Source: Metallyticus violacea
Taxonomy: Eukaryota; Arthropoda; Insecta; Mantodea; Metallyticidae
Reading direction: 5' to 3'
NCBI GenBank assembly: GCA_030762175.1
Contig: CM060843.1
Span: forward strand, 118,040,869 to 118,104,868
DNA length: 64,000 bases
Below are positions 1-11,479 of the stretch, piece after piece. Within the stretch, counting starts at the first letter, position 1. Each line of letters starts with the position of its first letter. The notes under the pieces were generated by a model, which saw only the letters and a program-made list of their open reading frames with translations, was not told the DNA's origin and did no database searches. A program made the translations under genes and the position numbers.

Positions 1-363
1 ATACTGCACAGTAAGTTGGTTCAATTCTTTAAAATAACTAGGAGGGAGAAATAATGGTTTCATCTTTAAAAAAAAGTTAATTATGGTTTTCAATTCCGCT
101 ATATTTCCAGAAAATCAGTATCTCGAGCAACTTTTAACCTACCTGTAAGGTTTATGAATACAAGTAGATAAATTTGATACGTCACCGTGTGTCCAAAATA
201 GGCAAGATGAGAAGGGAATTGCTGTTTGTGATAGGAATACCAGGACGGAACTGAATAACCCAATAAATCCTTCGACGGAACTGATGCATGACCCAAAAAT
301 TGGTTCAACGGAATTGAGCTAGAAAAGTGACCATGGAACGTAATCGACTTTCCCTATTCTGTC

Positions 364-770
364 TTGGTGATGGTTTGATGAGAAGGGAGCTGCAGTGGGT
401 CACTAAACAGAAGTTTTGTCAAAAGGGAATAAAGATATCATTACCATTTCCTTTGAACCTGTGGTGAAAGACGTGAATACTAATTCGTTCAAGAATAAGC
501 TCTGGGGTTTCCAGTAGGATGCAGCGTCAGCTCAAAAGATAAGATGCACCAGACTGATTTTAGAGAAATGTTGCTGATTTTATTGCAGCTCAAGATTGGC
601 CTTCCATACTTCCGACTTTACCACTGGATTACAAAGTTGTGATCAATGCTTGGGGGCACTGTAAGAACATTGAGAGCTTCAAATGATCCTTGGAGACAGC
701 AAGTGGATTTCCCCAAGTAGATAGAGCGTGCTATCATTGATAAAGGACAAAAATGTTGAGCCATACTTGA
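364..770 (+). pseudogene. Tc1/mariner-type transposase, C-terminal remnant
   Basis: Decayed DDE transposase tail, read across frames. Around 420-560 the translation resembles the strand leading to the second catalytic aspartate (FQ-stop-DA, where intact relatives have FQQDSAPAH). At 592-635 it reads QDWPSILPTLPLDY, matching the family block WPxxSPDLNPLDY. At 667-740 a NIESFK...SL...FP...RA pattern follows, as in the C-terminal helices of these proteins. In-frame stops and frame changes mean no protein can be made. The N-terminal helix-turn-helix and the first catalytic aspartate were not found, so this is a 5'-truncated relic. The exact family within Tc1/mariner is inferred from memory. Confidence 0.65.
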
Positions 771-1080
771 GGGAAAACGATAGGCATTTTACAAATGATT
801 GATGTTATATTTAACAAATAGATATGAATAAATTACATAAAAGTTGCGCGAAAATGTTGAAGCTGTAGTTATTCAACAAAACCTGTGAAAGTGAACTTAT
901 GGCAGGTGCATATAGAACGTCACTGTGCACTATGGTGTCGTAGTGAAATATAAGGCTACCAGGAGGCTCAGATACTTTCTAGCGATGACATAAATTGAGC
1001 TTTATTCAAATGCAATAAAAATACCTACATTATTTCATTACTGCCGTGCACAATGACTTCTGGAATGCTAAGTATGTAGA

Positions 1081-1355
1081 GGGACCGCCTCATTGGCCTA
1101 GTGGTTAGCTTTGCTGACTGCTGGCCGGGATGCCCCGAGTTCGATTAGGCCTTCTTTTAAATTAGGAAAGTCTGTAACGGGACCCATCCAACCTTGTGAG
1201 AGCTGCCTGATGGAAAGGTGGCGTTCTTCGATTTGGAAATTCGAATGATACTGTACTCTATCACTGAAGTCGTTAAACGGAAGTAGAGTTTGCTGCGCTA
1301 GGCCATGGCCGTATCTCGGATAGAAGTAGTAGTATGCAGCGTGAGTCACCTAAAA
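1081..1355 (+). repeat. tRNA-derived SINE, family SINE-2, copy 1
   Basis: The left end looks like a tRNA: an A-box-like stretch (TGGCCTAGTGGTTAG) is followed about 45 bases later by a B-box-like GAGTTCGATTA. The rest is a non-tRNA body. A second copy lies at 37968-38285 and shares the head plus the body segments around GGAAAGTCTG, GGACCCA and TGCCTGATGGA. The element is richer in G and C than its surroundings. Poly-A tail and target duplication are not clear, so it is probably old. The open reading frame on the opposite strand is a by-product of the repeat. Confidence 0.7.
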
Positions 1356-2314
1356 CTGAAACAAAGAGCGCTGTTTTTACCGAAATAAAGTTGAGATAAC
1401 TTCTTGCAACCTGTCCCACAAATTTCCTACAATTTAAAAATTATTGGTAGCAAAAAGTTCAAATGGATCAATAATAATGACTTGGAGATAATACAATTAT
1501 ATGAAATTAGATTTTTTTTTTTTTTCATGATTCTAGGCCAAGTAGTTTACGAGGTGATTTTCTAATGTAGGGCTTTCAGTTCCTTTTTAGATGACTCCTA
1601 AGCTTATTAGGATTTTCAAAAGAGTACAATTTAAGTAAATTATCCATACTATGTTACAGTTTATTTGGATGAGATTAAAATTTCGAGCGATAGTGTTATT
1701 AAGCTTTCGAAAAGCTGTCTGCCCCATTTAACTGGTTAACTGTTAAACAAGCAATGTATCATACATAAATTCAATAAATTTCCAAGAGGAAAAAGAAATC
1801 TGACCGTAGCGGTAGGCAGGAATGTGTAGTACATTTCCAATGTAGTGCTTTGGTAGTTAAATTGGGTGGACAATTCCTTAATTTTTTCATCACTTCAGCT
1901 CGGAATTTTAGATCCATTCAAGATAAACTAAATATTTTTTATATATTTCTAATTTGATAACTTAACTAAATTGTAGGTAAAATACAAATAAACAAATATT
2001 GTTTGCCAAACACTCGTAAAAGATATTGTTTTTTTTTTTTACCTAACATTATAAAAATTCTCTTAAAAGCTCTACATATATCTGGGAAAACTACTTGATC
2101 TGAATAATGCAAAATAATCTCATCTAGTTTTTTTTAAGGCAATAAGGATTGAGCAAATTGAAAAATGGTAACTTTTTGGTAGAAACAAACAGTCCAATAA
2201 TTTTTCGCACCGTTGTATTTATGAACTGCAATGAAATTTGAACATTATAAATCCTTAAAATATATACAGATCCACTTATTTCAGATAACTAAAATTAACA
2301 ACAAAGAAGCAGAA

Positions 2315-2375
2315 ATCGCCGCAGCAGGCCAACGTTCACCCGGGCTGTAGCGTCAAATGAGAAGAAGAAAACTAA
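2315..2375 (+). repeat. SINE-2 3'-end fragment
   Basis: A short GC-rich island in AT-rich DNA. It resembles the 3' end of the SINE-2 copy at 37968-38285: a CGCCGCRGCAGGCC block, then a CACCC...CTG block. It is followed by AGAAGAAGAA. No tRNA head is present, so it is a 5'-truncated or dissected fragment. Confidence 0.5.
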
Positions 2376-2677
2376 AATTGTAGCTCTCTGCACCATGTTT
2401 TATAAAAATGAAATAAAAACAATATATTTTGATAGAAGATAACATATTTCCAAAAGATACTCTTTTGCAATTAAAGTGGTATCGATTACTTTCAAAAGTT
2501 TATTTTTTCCAAATATTTCCTGTCTCTAGCTACAACATTATTATTCTTCCATTTACAGCAAACACACTATTCGCAAGTCAAAGAAAAAATAAGTTAATAA
2601 ATAGTAAAAGTTGACCTTGATTTAATTAAAAACGATATTGGGCTCACAAACTATAATTGAAATTAATGAAAATAAAT

Positions 2678-2926
2678 TTAAATTAAAATGCCTAACAGAG
2701 GCGAGCTGAGGACAAGTTCTGGGCTTGTTATACCATCACTTGAAATGAGGGATGGCGTAAGAACCCGTGATCTGCTGACACCTGAACCCCTGAACATTTT
2801 CGGCTTCCAGTTTCCTGAAATTTGCTGCTGTTCTCCGATACATTGTCTTGCAAATTCAGTAAGCTTGAATTTCGTCTTGGAGAGCGCCGCCTCGTTTCTC
2901 GAATATTCCAGTATATAACTTGTCAT
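2678..2926 (-). other. Unidentified GC-richer patch, open on both strands
   Basis: An 82-codon open frame on the minus strand overlaps a 76-codon open frame on the plus strand (2688-2918). The patch is noticeably richer in G and C than the flanking sequence. I recognise neither product: no signal peptide, membrane segment or known motif is visible. It could be a fragment of an unknown repeat, an old exon or chance. Clear splice signals or a second copy in the window were not seen, so it is recorded as a patch and not as a gene. Confidence 0.25.
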
Positions 2927-2999
2927 TGCTTCTAGTATGAAATCAGCCCTTCAAGTTGAAGTCATTCACCGCCAGAATAAAAATCATGTCAAAAAATTT

Positions 3000-5490
3000 T
3001 ATCTTGGGTTCTTTTCAATTGCATGTAGATTTTAGTTTTCGCTTAATACAAATAACTTTTATCACCAGTGCAATGTTTGTCAAGCATTTAGGGGCATTTG
3101 CTGGAAATATCTGAGCAATTTTATTGCACATTTTTTCCTCATCTTCTGTGCTTTAGTTAGAGAATATGAGATCCATTTTGCAAATATTTTTGATAAAGTA
3201 TAATGTCATTGCTGCCAACATTGATATTAGCTTCCATACTTAGATTCTCCTCCCCCTTTAAACAATGGTACGAATTTGCTATTGCATTAAATGAATTTGT
3301 TTAAACACCATCAAATTGTACTAAGTCCTTTTGGATTATACCTTATTTTAACGTTCATTATTGTCAGCCATGTTAGTTATATTTTCATACTCAAAAGTAT
3401 TTCATAATACATAGGAATGTGCGGAATTTATTGAATATATTACATTCTTGAAATTTAACGAGGAATGAGAGGGGATCGGCTTATATTCGACTCTGTCCAC
3501 AATAAATGTCATCCGTCGTCAAGGTTTTACAGTCGTTCAGTGTTCAGCCAGCTGATCCATTGGATAATAATCATAGTAATAACAGCCAATAACTCCAACT
3601 ACCTTTTATTTTCGATCTTATTTTACAAGTATAGTTATTATAAATGCAAGTAATTTAACAAAACTAAATACATTAAATGGACATCTATTCTCAACTATAA
3701 AGCATCCTCAAATTCCACTAGTTTCTTTCCTGTGCAATAATTTCAAAGTTTTTAGATAATATCTTTACAAAATATTATTCTTTTAGAGAGTTTCCTTAAT
3801 ATTTCAGTATTAGCGCATTTGGGTACCAATATTTAAATTCCACATAATAGGCAAATTATTTATTTATTATCATATTCTCAACATATTTCAAAATAAAAAT
3901 TATTTTCAGTGTGAGAATAAAGGAACTATTTCCCTACGTTTGCTGTCTATCTGTGTTTGTGTATTAGTCTACATTATCAAAGGTGCTATTTGCCTTCAAC
4001 TATTTCCTACAAAACATTGCTTGAACCTCTTGAATCTACTGCTTAAATTTTATAAATAGTATCTAATTCCCCAAAAGTTATTTCATAGTAACGTCGCTTT
4101 ATAAAGTGTGTTAAAATATAAAATAAACACGTATCAATATTGTATTATAAGCTTATAATGGTTATAAAATACTATACATATTTTTTTCCCAGTGAAAGGC
4201 CGCATAAAAGGTAACCTTTAAGAATATGCACGGGGAATGCCGTTCCATGGACTGTTGCATAGAGCCACCCTCGCTACTTATTCTTCTAAGAGCAGGAACC
4301 ATCTTGAAAACACTGCAAATAGTACGAGTATGTCAACGAGGAACAAGGAAATAGCAGTTCTTGTGTTCTTTTACGTAGGTAATTATATTGGAATGGCTGA
4401 TATCCAGCAAATAATAGTTCAGTTTCTGAATAAAGTGCTGCGTACAAGCGTTATAAACTCGAAAATTCAGGCTTCACTTATGCGAGTTTCATATTTTATG
4501 TTCATCATTCGACAAATTTGTACCTGTGACCTCTAACCTTAGTTAAAACTAGAGCACAAATCAATGGTTGGCAAACTGACAGCCATGACTATTAAAACAT
4601 TCTGCGGTTATTGAATTGCGCTGTAGGTCGGTGTTCTCTGCTGTTCGACGATGAAAGAGGAAATTATGACTGACGTGAATTCCAGGAACTATAGAAAGAA
4701 TAATATCTCTATCAAGGCAGTTCGTTAAAATATATATATTAAAGATTTTCACGGCCTTCATCGGAATAGTATCCTAGTATCCATGATCATATTATATTTA
4801 ATTTTCGAGATTGCCTTATATCACTGGTATTTAACTGTTTGTTATTATTTAGAGCAAATTGATGTTATTCCTCTTTAAAAGTACAAAAATATTTAATCAT
4901 AACTCCAATATAAGTTCAATTTGCATTATTAGAAGATTTACAGAACTCCTAGCAATTTTCATTGCAATTGTTAAAGATAACAGATTGCAAATTCATAACA
5001 ATGTAAGAATATAAATAAATTAAAGAAGGAAGAATATAAAGCATAAAAATACCTAGCTCAAGAAAGTTATGAATAAATCAATAGCTAAGAGTAATAGGAA
5101 ATCTGTTTATTCCTCAAGACTGGAAGGTATATCAATTAATGAATAACTATTGTTTAGTGCATTTTGACAGATGACTAAACAAATAAGCTTGTCTGTAATT
5201 TTACCTAAAGGAACAAGGTACTCTAGATTCATCCCTGTTTCACATTACACATGATATTTTGCAATATTTAACATACTATTTTATGACTTTTTCCAAAAAT
5301 GTATAACACGTGCAGTGATGTAGGTGGGTACTATACTATACAAGTGGGTAGTCAAAAATATTTCCAAAGCTTTTAAAAAATAATACTTTCTGAATTGTTT
5401 GGGATCCCGGAAGTTTCCAAAATTTATTTGCTACAATTGCGATTCGTCACATAAACACCGTTAATTTTCTTTCATAATGTGAAAAACCCT
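3000..5490. other. AT-rich stretch, nothing identified
   Basis: Low-complexity AT-rich sequence with short T and A runs. Open frames here (for example 99 codons at 4237-4536) show no recognisable motif and look like chance. No transposon or RNA motif was found. Confidence 0.5.
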
Positions 5491-5499
5491 TCCCTGAAA

Positions 5500-6260
5500 C
5501 CTATTGATACATAAATATTTTATTGTACTCGTTGGCCTTAATGGAGCATACAGGATCTTTCAGTATACTGTACCTAACATAGATAATAGTGTATACCCAT
5601 GCAGTTCTCTGGCGCCCTTGGGTTACCCTTGCTTTGGAATATCGACTATATCATCTCCGTTGACCGTGCTTCTGATATCTTTCTTCAATAAACAATTTAT
5701 TAAATGCGATTCGCACGACAATTATTACCTCTGGTATACTAAAGCAAATTGTATAAATTCAGTTCTATTCCTTCAAATCCGGGGGCTTTCTCATTTATAA
5801 GTCTTTAATTGCAAATTTAATTTCGCTATCCGTTATTTCTCCATCTAGTATTACGCTGGGGGAACTATGTGCAGTTCTCTAAGAGACAGTCGCGGGGTGC
5901 CTCCCAATGCTGCACTGTTTTCACCATGTACACTAATAGAACGTAAATACCTTCCGTGTTCCATGTTTATTTGCTCTCTTTTTCTATTTTAATTTTTCTG
6001 ACCAAATTCTACATGTTTGTCGTATCCCTCCCATCGGCTTCAGTTCTTAAATCTCTCACCATTTTGTTTTGCCATTCCGATTTGGTACTTTACAACGGTT
6101 TTTATATTCTTTTCTTAGTTGGACCTAAAAAGACGTTTTTCCTCAACTCCCTCCCCTCTGTAAGCCTTAAGCGCTGTCTCAAGTTTTTTTATTTACATTT
6201 TATGTTGTACAAATACTTTTGTTTGTATTATTCTGAATTTTTGTATGTGTCTGCCTGCTA
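5500..6260 (-). pseudogene. LINE (non-LTR retrotransposon) fragment, start of reverse transcriptase
   Basis: Read on the minus strand, 5845-5798 encodes EITDSEIKFAIKDL, followed by MRKPPDLKE. This matches the conserved entry to LINE reverse transcriptase (ITxxEIxxAIKxLKxxKAPGxDGI). Further along, about 5660-5540, broken frames give DDIVDIPKQG and then TLLSMLGTVY, corresponding to the IVPIYKKG...YRGITLLS...GKVY segment. The part upstream on the minus strand (6260-5900) is A/G-rich and lysine/arginine-rich in translation, as expected for the linker between endonuclease and reverse transcriptase. Several stops and frameshifts are present. The palm domain with the YADD motif is missing, so only a piece survives. 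The LINE clade is not determined. Confidence 0.6.
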
Positions 6261-6499
6261 ATTTCATGTTTTCTGTCGGTCTTTTGACAATATCTGCCCA
6301 GTTCTCCCACCCCCATTCAATCTATTTGCCGAGTCACGCTACATTTATACAAATTCTTCCATTCTCTCTCGGATTCATTTGTATTGCAACAACGGTGAAA
6401 TAGAGACGTCATTGATTTCCCTTACATTAATTACTGGTGCTGATCGTACGTAAGGGTACACATGCTTTCAATTCTACTGCTGTTTTATGTACATTACTG

Positions 6500-7940
6500 A
6501 AACCTAGAAGCAGTTACAAATAATGAGGTGCTATAACATATTTTTACTAATTATTGCATTTTAAGAAGTATTAAAACGTGACATGCACCTTAGAATTAAT
6601 CATTATATAAACATTTTACGATATTCACATTGTATTAAAAATTTTTCGCCTGAGCTCATTACAGATAAAGTAACTAAGGGTCTTCAAAATTATCACAACC
6701 AACTGTAAAAGTTACCTTTTAAATTGATAAAACATAGAATAGTCCTAAAACTATTTCAGAGTATAATAAAATAAATATATATTCAATATTTTATCCAAGC
6801 ATGTGGTTATTTTATATTCCATTCCGTTTCATGCTTCTGTTTTGCTCTTTTTCTCATGTTCCGTTGTTTTCATGAAAGTGCTGTTACATGTCAACACGAT
6901 AGAAAGTGCCTGGACGCTACATCACTTTTGTGTTTCCGGTTTGTCATCAAATTAGTACCCGATTCCGCTTGTGCATTTCGATATCATTGCAAAGATCAAA
7001 ACATATGCCACAATCTGATTAGCTTTAACGATTTCCAAAGTTAAAATAGTATAACAATATGCATATTGTCGTAAATATATAACTAGAAATATTTTCTGAT
7101 ACCATATTACTTATGATTAAAGTAATTTATCTAAAAATAAATTTGTAAATTTAGAAAAAAAATATCTATTTGAGAATGTATTCAGTATTTACACAGGACA
7201 TTTAATTTGAATTCATTTAAGAGATCTTTGTGCAACTATAAAGAATGAATATCCACCAATTTATAATTAACTTTTCAATATCAACAATAAAAGTTGAATT
7301 ATATAAATGAAAGTTTTTTACTATGTTCCTCTTTTATTTAAATTAGTACTTTAATTAATTTTAGTACTTTAATTAATAACAGAACATTCTGCTTGCGCTG
7401 AAAATGTGCAGACATAACAAGGCTGTCTTATTAGTAGATCCAAAGGCAGCAATATTAGTCGTATTCAAACAAAAGGTTGTTATGAGAAAGATAACAGAAA
7501 AATAAGAAAAATAATTGCTGGCGAACTTGCAAAAATAGAAAAGTCAACGAGGAAGCAAGATTACAGTAATAATGGGCAAACATGCAGAAACTTTGGAAAA
7601 CAAATAGGAAACCGGAAAGATGCTGTACCAAATTTCGAATTGAACACACAGAGCATGGTTGCCTAGCGGCGCACAGAATAGTACATAAAGATTACTTACG
7701 GAAGAGGAACACATTCTACAGTCAACAAACAGACGCAACAGGCAAAAATGTAATAAAGTGCTCCTTATTAGATAGCAAGAAGCGAAATGGGTTAAATGAT
7801 CCCAAATGCAGCTATTAGAAAACAATCAACGAAACTTTATACGGAAAAAGTTATAATACTTTTAGATAATTGAGTTTTTTACGCAGATAGACTAAATATA
7901 AAAGTGAAATGTGTGGAAATTCAAATTGATGTGGTTCATC
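6500..7940. other. AT-rich stretch, nothing identified
   Basis: Contains a 16-base direct duplication (TTAGTACTTTAATTAA at about 7343 and 7361). Two antisense open frames at 7455-7825 have no recognisable motif. No repeat family or RNA gene was seen. Confidence 0.45.
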
Positions 7941-7954
7941 TATATTACATCATC

Positions 7955-8060
7955 GACTGCATGACCGACGACTATTAGAAACCACAGAACACCACAGAGA
8001 TTACGGACAAACATAATAAAATCCACCCATGCGCGAGGCGCGACTCGAATTGACTATCAG
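7955..8060 (-). repeat. Fragment of a tRNA-headed SINE (B box and start of body)
   Basis: On the minus strand, 8054-8028 reads a B-box-like ATTCGAGTCGCGCCTCG followed by GCATGGGTGG, then a diverged T/G-rich body. This resembles the common arthropod SINE arrangement in which a tRNA B box (GGTTCGAATCCCGCCTCGG) runs directly into GCATGGRTGTGT. The A-box half is absent or too diverged. Assignment rests on pattern memory. Confidence 0.45.
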
Positions 8061-8299
8061 TTCAGTAACTTTAATCATCATGGCTACCAGAGTCGACGAT
8101 AAAATATCATAACAAAATCATAGAATACAAAGTCATATCAAAAGTAATAGGTAACACTTTTTATAAATTACCTTGTTGAGCAATTGAAAATAATACCTAA
8201 TCTTAATATACATTATTATTTACTTTACCACTCATTGTAAGCATTTTACCCACTATTGTAGAGGTTGCATATTCATCTGCCTAGCAAAGATACTGATTG

Positions 8300-8450
8300 C
8301 ATTGCTTTCTGTAGTCTCAAAAAGTTAGCTGGTTAAAGGGCGCAAGATCAGGAGCATAAGAAGGGCATGAAAAAATCTTTATCCCATTTTTTTTAATTGT
8401 TGACGATGTCGAGCACTGTCGTATGGAGGACGAATTTGCTTGGAGAATAT
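8300..8450 (-). pseudogene. Mariner transposase, catalytic-core fragment
   Basis: On the minus strand, about 8440-8332 reads YDSARHRQQLKK, then KWDKDFSCPSYAPDLAPFN after a frame change. This aligns by eye with the mariner signature HDNARPHxAxxxxQxLxxxGWxxLPHPPYSPDLAPSDY. The aspartate of YDS corresponds to the second catalytic aspartate, and the aspartate of APDLAP lies in the invariant YSPDLAP block. Frameshifts and stops make it non-coding. Sequence on either side is not recognisable, so only about 50 codons of the domain are traceable. Confidence 0.65.
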
Positions 8451-9546
8451 TTTACCACTTACTGGGTGATAAAGCTTGTACAGTGTTAGCACCTAACGAA
8501 CATAATTTATTTTTCCTAAGGTTCTAGAAAATCCACAAACATTCAACTCTTTACAACCTAGAAGACAACGCCATAAACTTCGTAGCTGTTAGCGCTGTTT
8601 TATTATTTTTTTCCTTCTTTCTTTTGCGTTGAAACTAGACAGTGCCATTTTATGGTGATCAACAAATAATCTTTGTTTTTATATTTCTGGAGCAGTTCTG
8701 AGATGATAACTTTGTGCTAAACTCTATACTTATTTACACGAGATTCAAGTGTAGAACTATCTTTTAGGCTAGGTGTTCAATCATCTCCTGAACTGTACTG
8801 TCTTTATTTCAAGTGTTCTCGCAGTTTCGTTTCAAGTTGCACATCTGGGCCTGAGAGAGTATAAGTTATGGATAAAAGCTACTGCCACAAGGAACTACTG
8901 AAACATATGTGAGGAATAATGACGTTTAATTAAACATTGAAAACTCTTTTTTCACTTTAGTGCCCAAACTATGTGATGCGATATTTTTGGTGCAGAGCAT
9001 AATACTAAAACAGTGAAATAGTACATTAATGTATGACTGCCCCCTTTCTTCTGTTTTTGGTGATATCTAAAGTTTCAGTATAATGATAAAGCATTTTTAC
9101 AAAAATATAATTCTTTCAAATTTGCTTCAATAGAACAGATTCATCTACAAACAAATTTATGAAAATATCATTATTTTTCAAACTTTGTATATTCATTAAT
9201 GCGAAAATTGTCAATAATTATCTACCTAAACATGGAAAGAAAAATCTAAAAACAATGCTTTTTTTTTCAATATAGTCTCCTGATATTCCAGTACACTTAA
9301 TTCACCTCCCTGCAATTACTTTAAGCTCTTAGAAAAAAATTAATCTGGTTGATGCGAAAAACCCGGTATTAATAGTCACCTTGACATAATTTGAAACTCG
9401 CCGTTCAAGAAGGAATTGCTTAAAATTTCGAAAGGAGAAATAGTCCGATGGACTATAGTGTGCATTGTTCACCTGCTTGGATGGGAACCCGCGCTTTGCG
9501 TGACAAGTTTTACTGTTACATTGTCGTACAGGGGCCAGACTCATTA

Positions 9547-9880
9547 AACAGGAACTGGCGTGGTTTGGGCTTGGAGCATGGTGCCAGATCAGAATCTCAG
9601 GTGAAAGGAGACTGAGAATTTGCCCTTTACGTGGAGAGAATCGTGGATGCACATCCTAGAGAACTGTAGCAGCACTGAGGTGTTGAGAAAAACTTTCTGC
9701 CGCCTTCCTTTACTGACTCTGTCAGAGGGCAAGGGGCATGCTGGGCTCTGCTGGCAGGCAAGGATGAGGAGCAGTTAAGCAAATTCATGTCAGAGGCGAG
9801 ACAGCTCAGGTCTGAAAAGGCTGAAAACCGGGGAGAGGGGCCGGGGGAAAAATTGAATTAAAAAAAATGTATTTATAGAT
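9547..9880 (+). repeat. Dispersed repeat R-D, copy 1 (A-rich 3' end)
   Basis: A GC-richer unit that closely matches the reverse complement of 20690-20976. Shared blocks include GCCAGATCAGAATCTCAGG, AATTTGCCCTTTA, GTAGCAGCACTGAGG, GGGGCATGCTGGG, GCAGGCAAG and ACAGCTCAGGTCTGAAAA. It ends in GGGGGAAAAATTGAATTAAAAAAAA, so a retroposed SINE-like element with a 3' A-tract is plausible. I do not see a convincing A or B box. An ATT microsatellite begins about 65 bases downstream. Confidence 0.75.
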
Positions 9881-9945
9881 GATTTATTAACTTGTTACAC
9901 TGACAAGCAGGAAGGGGTTCTATGTTCTGGATATGTATACTCAAC

Positions 9946-9982
<37 letters not shown>

Positions 9983-9983
9983 T
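9946..9983. repeat. (ATT)n microsatellite
   Basis: About 12 uninterrupted copies of the trinucleotide TTA/ATT. Confidence 0.95.
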
Positions 9984-10099
9984 TAACTGCTTTTATCAAT
10001 GGAAGTATGACTTATTTACTTATTTATTTAAGTAATGTACTTTTTGTGTATTATGAATGCCACGTACCCGTGCAAAGTTGCAAAGTTATTAGTATGTAT

Positions 10100-10310
10100 G
10101 TTAATTTGAATAAAATACTTTGTCATTCATTGTCGTGCAGGTGTAGCAATCTTGATTCCATTTTACCCTTGAAATTTCGTGAATTATTTTCCAAACAGAA
10201 CCTACCGAGATGCCCATTTGTTCTACCATTCGGGAAGCATTAATTTGTCTATTTGCCAAAATTAAATCCTGAAATTTCTTGCACACTTCTCTTCACAGTG
10301 TGAGGGTCAC
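10100..10310 (-). pseudogene. Mariner/Tc1-type transposase, helix-turn-helix fragment
   Basis: The minus strand encodes KKFQDLILANRQINASRMVE, then QMGISVGSVWKIIHEISRVK. This fits the second helix-turn-helix of mariner-type transposases (ANRRIxxxEIAxxLGISxGSVxxIIHExL). That domain binds the element's terminal inverted repeats. The frame ends soon after the motif, and upstream the reading is interrupted by a stop (10300 region). No catalytic residues are present. Confidence 0.65.
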
Positions 10311-10689
10311 CTTCATATTATAAGGTGCAGACTCATCATAAACTGCTACTTTCCTACTTTTGTTAGAAAATATAACACCGATATAAAAACACACTTTCTA
10401 ACTAGATTCGCACATTTCCAGACATTCTGTGCACAGCTGAGACTGTGTATGAGTAACCTTAAAACGTGCACAGGATGGTTTCAAAATGCTTAAGCTCTCT
10501 TACAGAACCGGGTAGCTAAATTATTGATAACGCCTTGTAACCAACACACAGGTTTACCTTCATCATCTGTCTATTCACCAGCTTAAATAATCAATTCTTT
10601 ACTTTTTCACCAAATTGACTGGGAGCGTAACTACAACACTAATCTAAAGAAATCCTAACCATCATTACTCAAAACAGAATCAAATAAAA

Positions 10690-10945
10690 AAATATATTTC
10701 ACCTAGATAATGATGAACGTCGACCAAGATGACCATCCTGGAGCAGTTGGCTACACGTAGGCCCTCAACCCCTAAAAAAACTGTTAAAGAACGATTTCTG
10801 TTCCCTATATCGCGCATGCGCACATGATAATTTTCCGTATGTAATATTTCCCAACCTTCACTTCTAATTCTTAACCGACTCAATGCTGCTATACATTTCC
10901 CCTCATCGTCAATCACATATGCCCCGGGTCACCTTAATCGATCTT
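10690..10945 (+). repeat. Left arm of long imperfect inverted repeat
   Basis: Matches the reverse complement of 11205-11475 over roughly 250 bases. Shared blocks include GATGAACG-CGACCAAGATG, CTGGAGCAGTTGGCT, ATTTTCC, TTAACCGACTCAATGCT and CATATGCCC. Small gaps occur. The arms are separated by about 260 bases. The unit may be a repeat inserted twice in opposite orientation or a foldback element. Confidence 0.8.
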
Positions 10946-11204
10946 CGGCGATTGAATACATTTTATTAAGGAATAAACAAAACAAATGTGGTACCTAAAT
11001 ATAACAATAAATTAAAGCTGAAAAATAAAATATCAATAATATACAGAATGATCGGAGACAAACAAAATTGAAACTATTTTGCGCCACCTTATTTTGTTTG
11101 ATTAATTGTGAATTGAGTACCGCTAGTAATTTTGTCGTGATTCTTCTTCTGGTATCTGCGACCGCAAAAGTAAAACACTGCACATTAGAGAAATACTACA
11201 CGGA

Positions 11205-11475
11205 AGACGTACATGTAATGCGAAGACTGTAGATAGGGCATATGGTAGGTTGACAATGTGAGAAATGTATTGTAGCATTGAGTCGGTTAAAAATTAGAAA
11301 TTAAGTGACGGTTTAGAAATATTGCTTAAGGAAAATGAGCTTCTGCACATGAGCTACGTAGAGAACAGGACGCGTTGTGTAACGGTTTTTAAGGAGTCGA
11401 GTGTGAGAGCTTGAGGAAAGCCAACTGCTCCATGATGACCATCTTGGTCGTCGTTCATCCTCAATATAAATACAA
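11205..11475 (-). repeat. Right arm of long imperfect inverted repeat
   Basis: Partner of 10690-10945. Transcription through both arms would give an RNA with a stem of about 250 imperfect base pairs and a loop of about 260 bases. The element family is not recognised. Confidence 0.8.
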
Positions 11476-11479
11476 GACG

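Noticed and set aside
7544..7825. 93-codon cysteine-containing frame
   Set aside because: No spaced cysteine motif, no signal peptide of normal layout and no support on either side.
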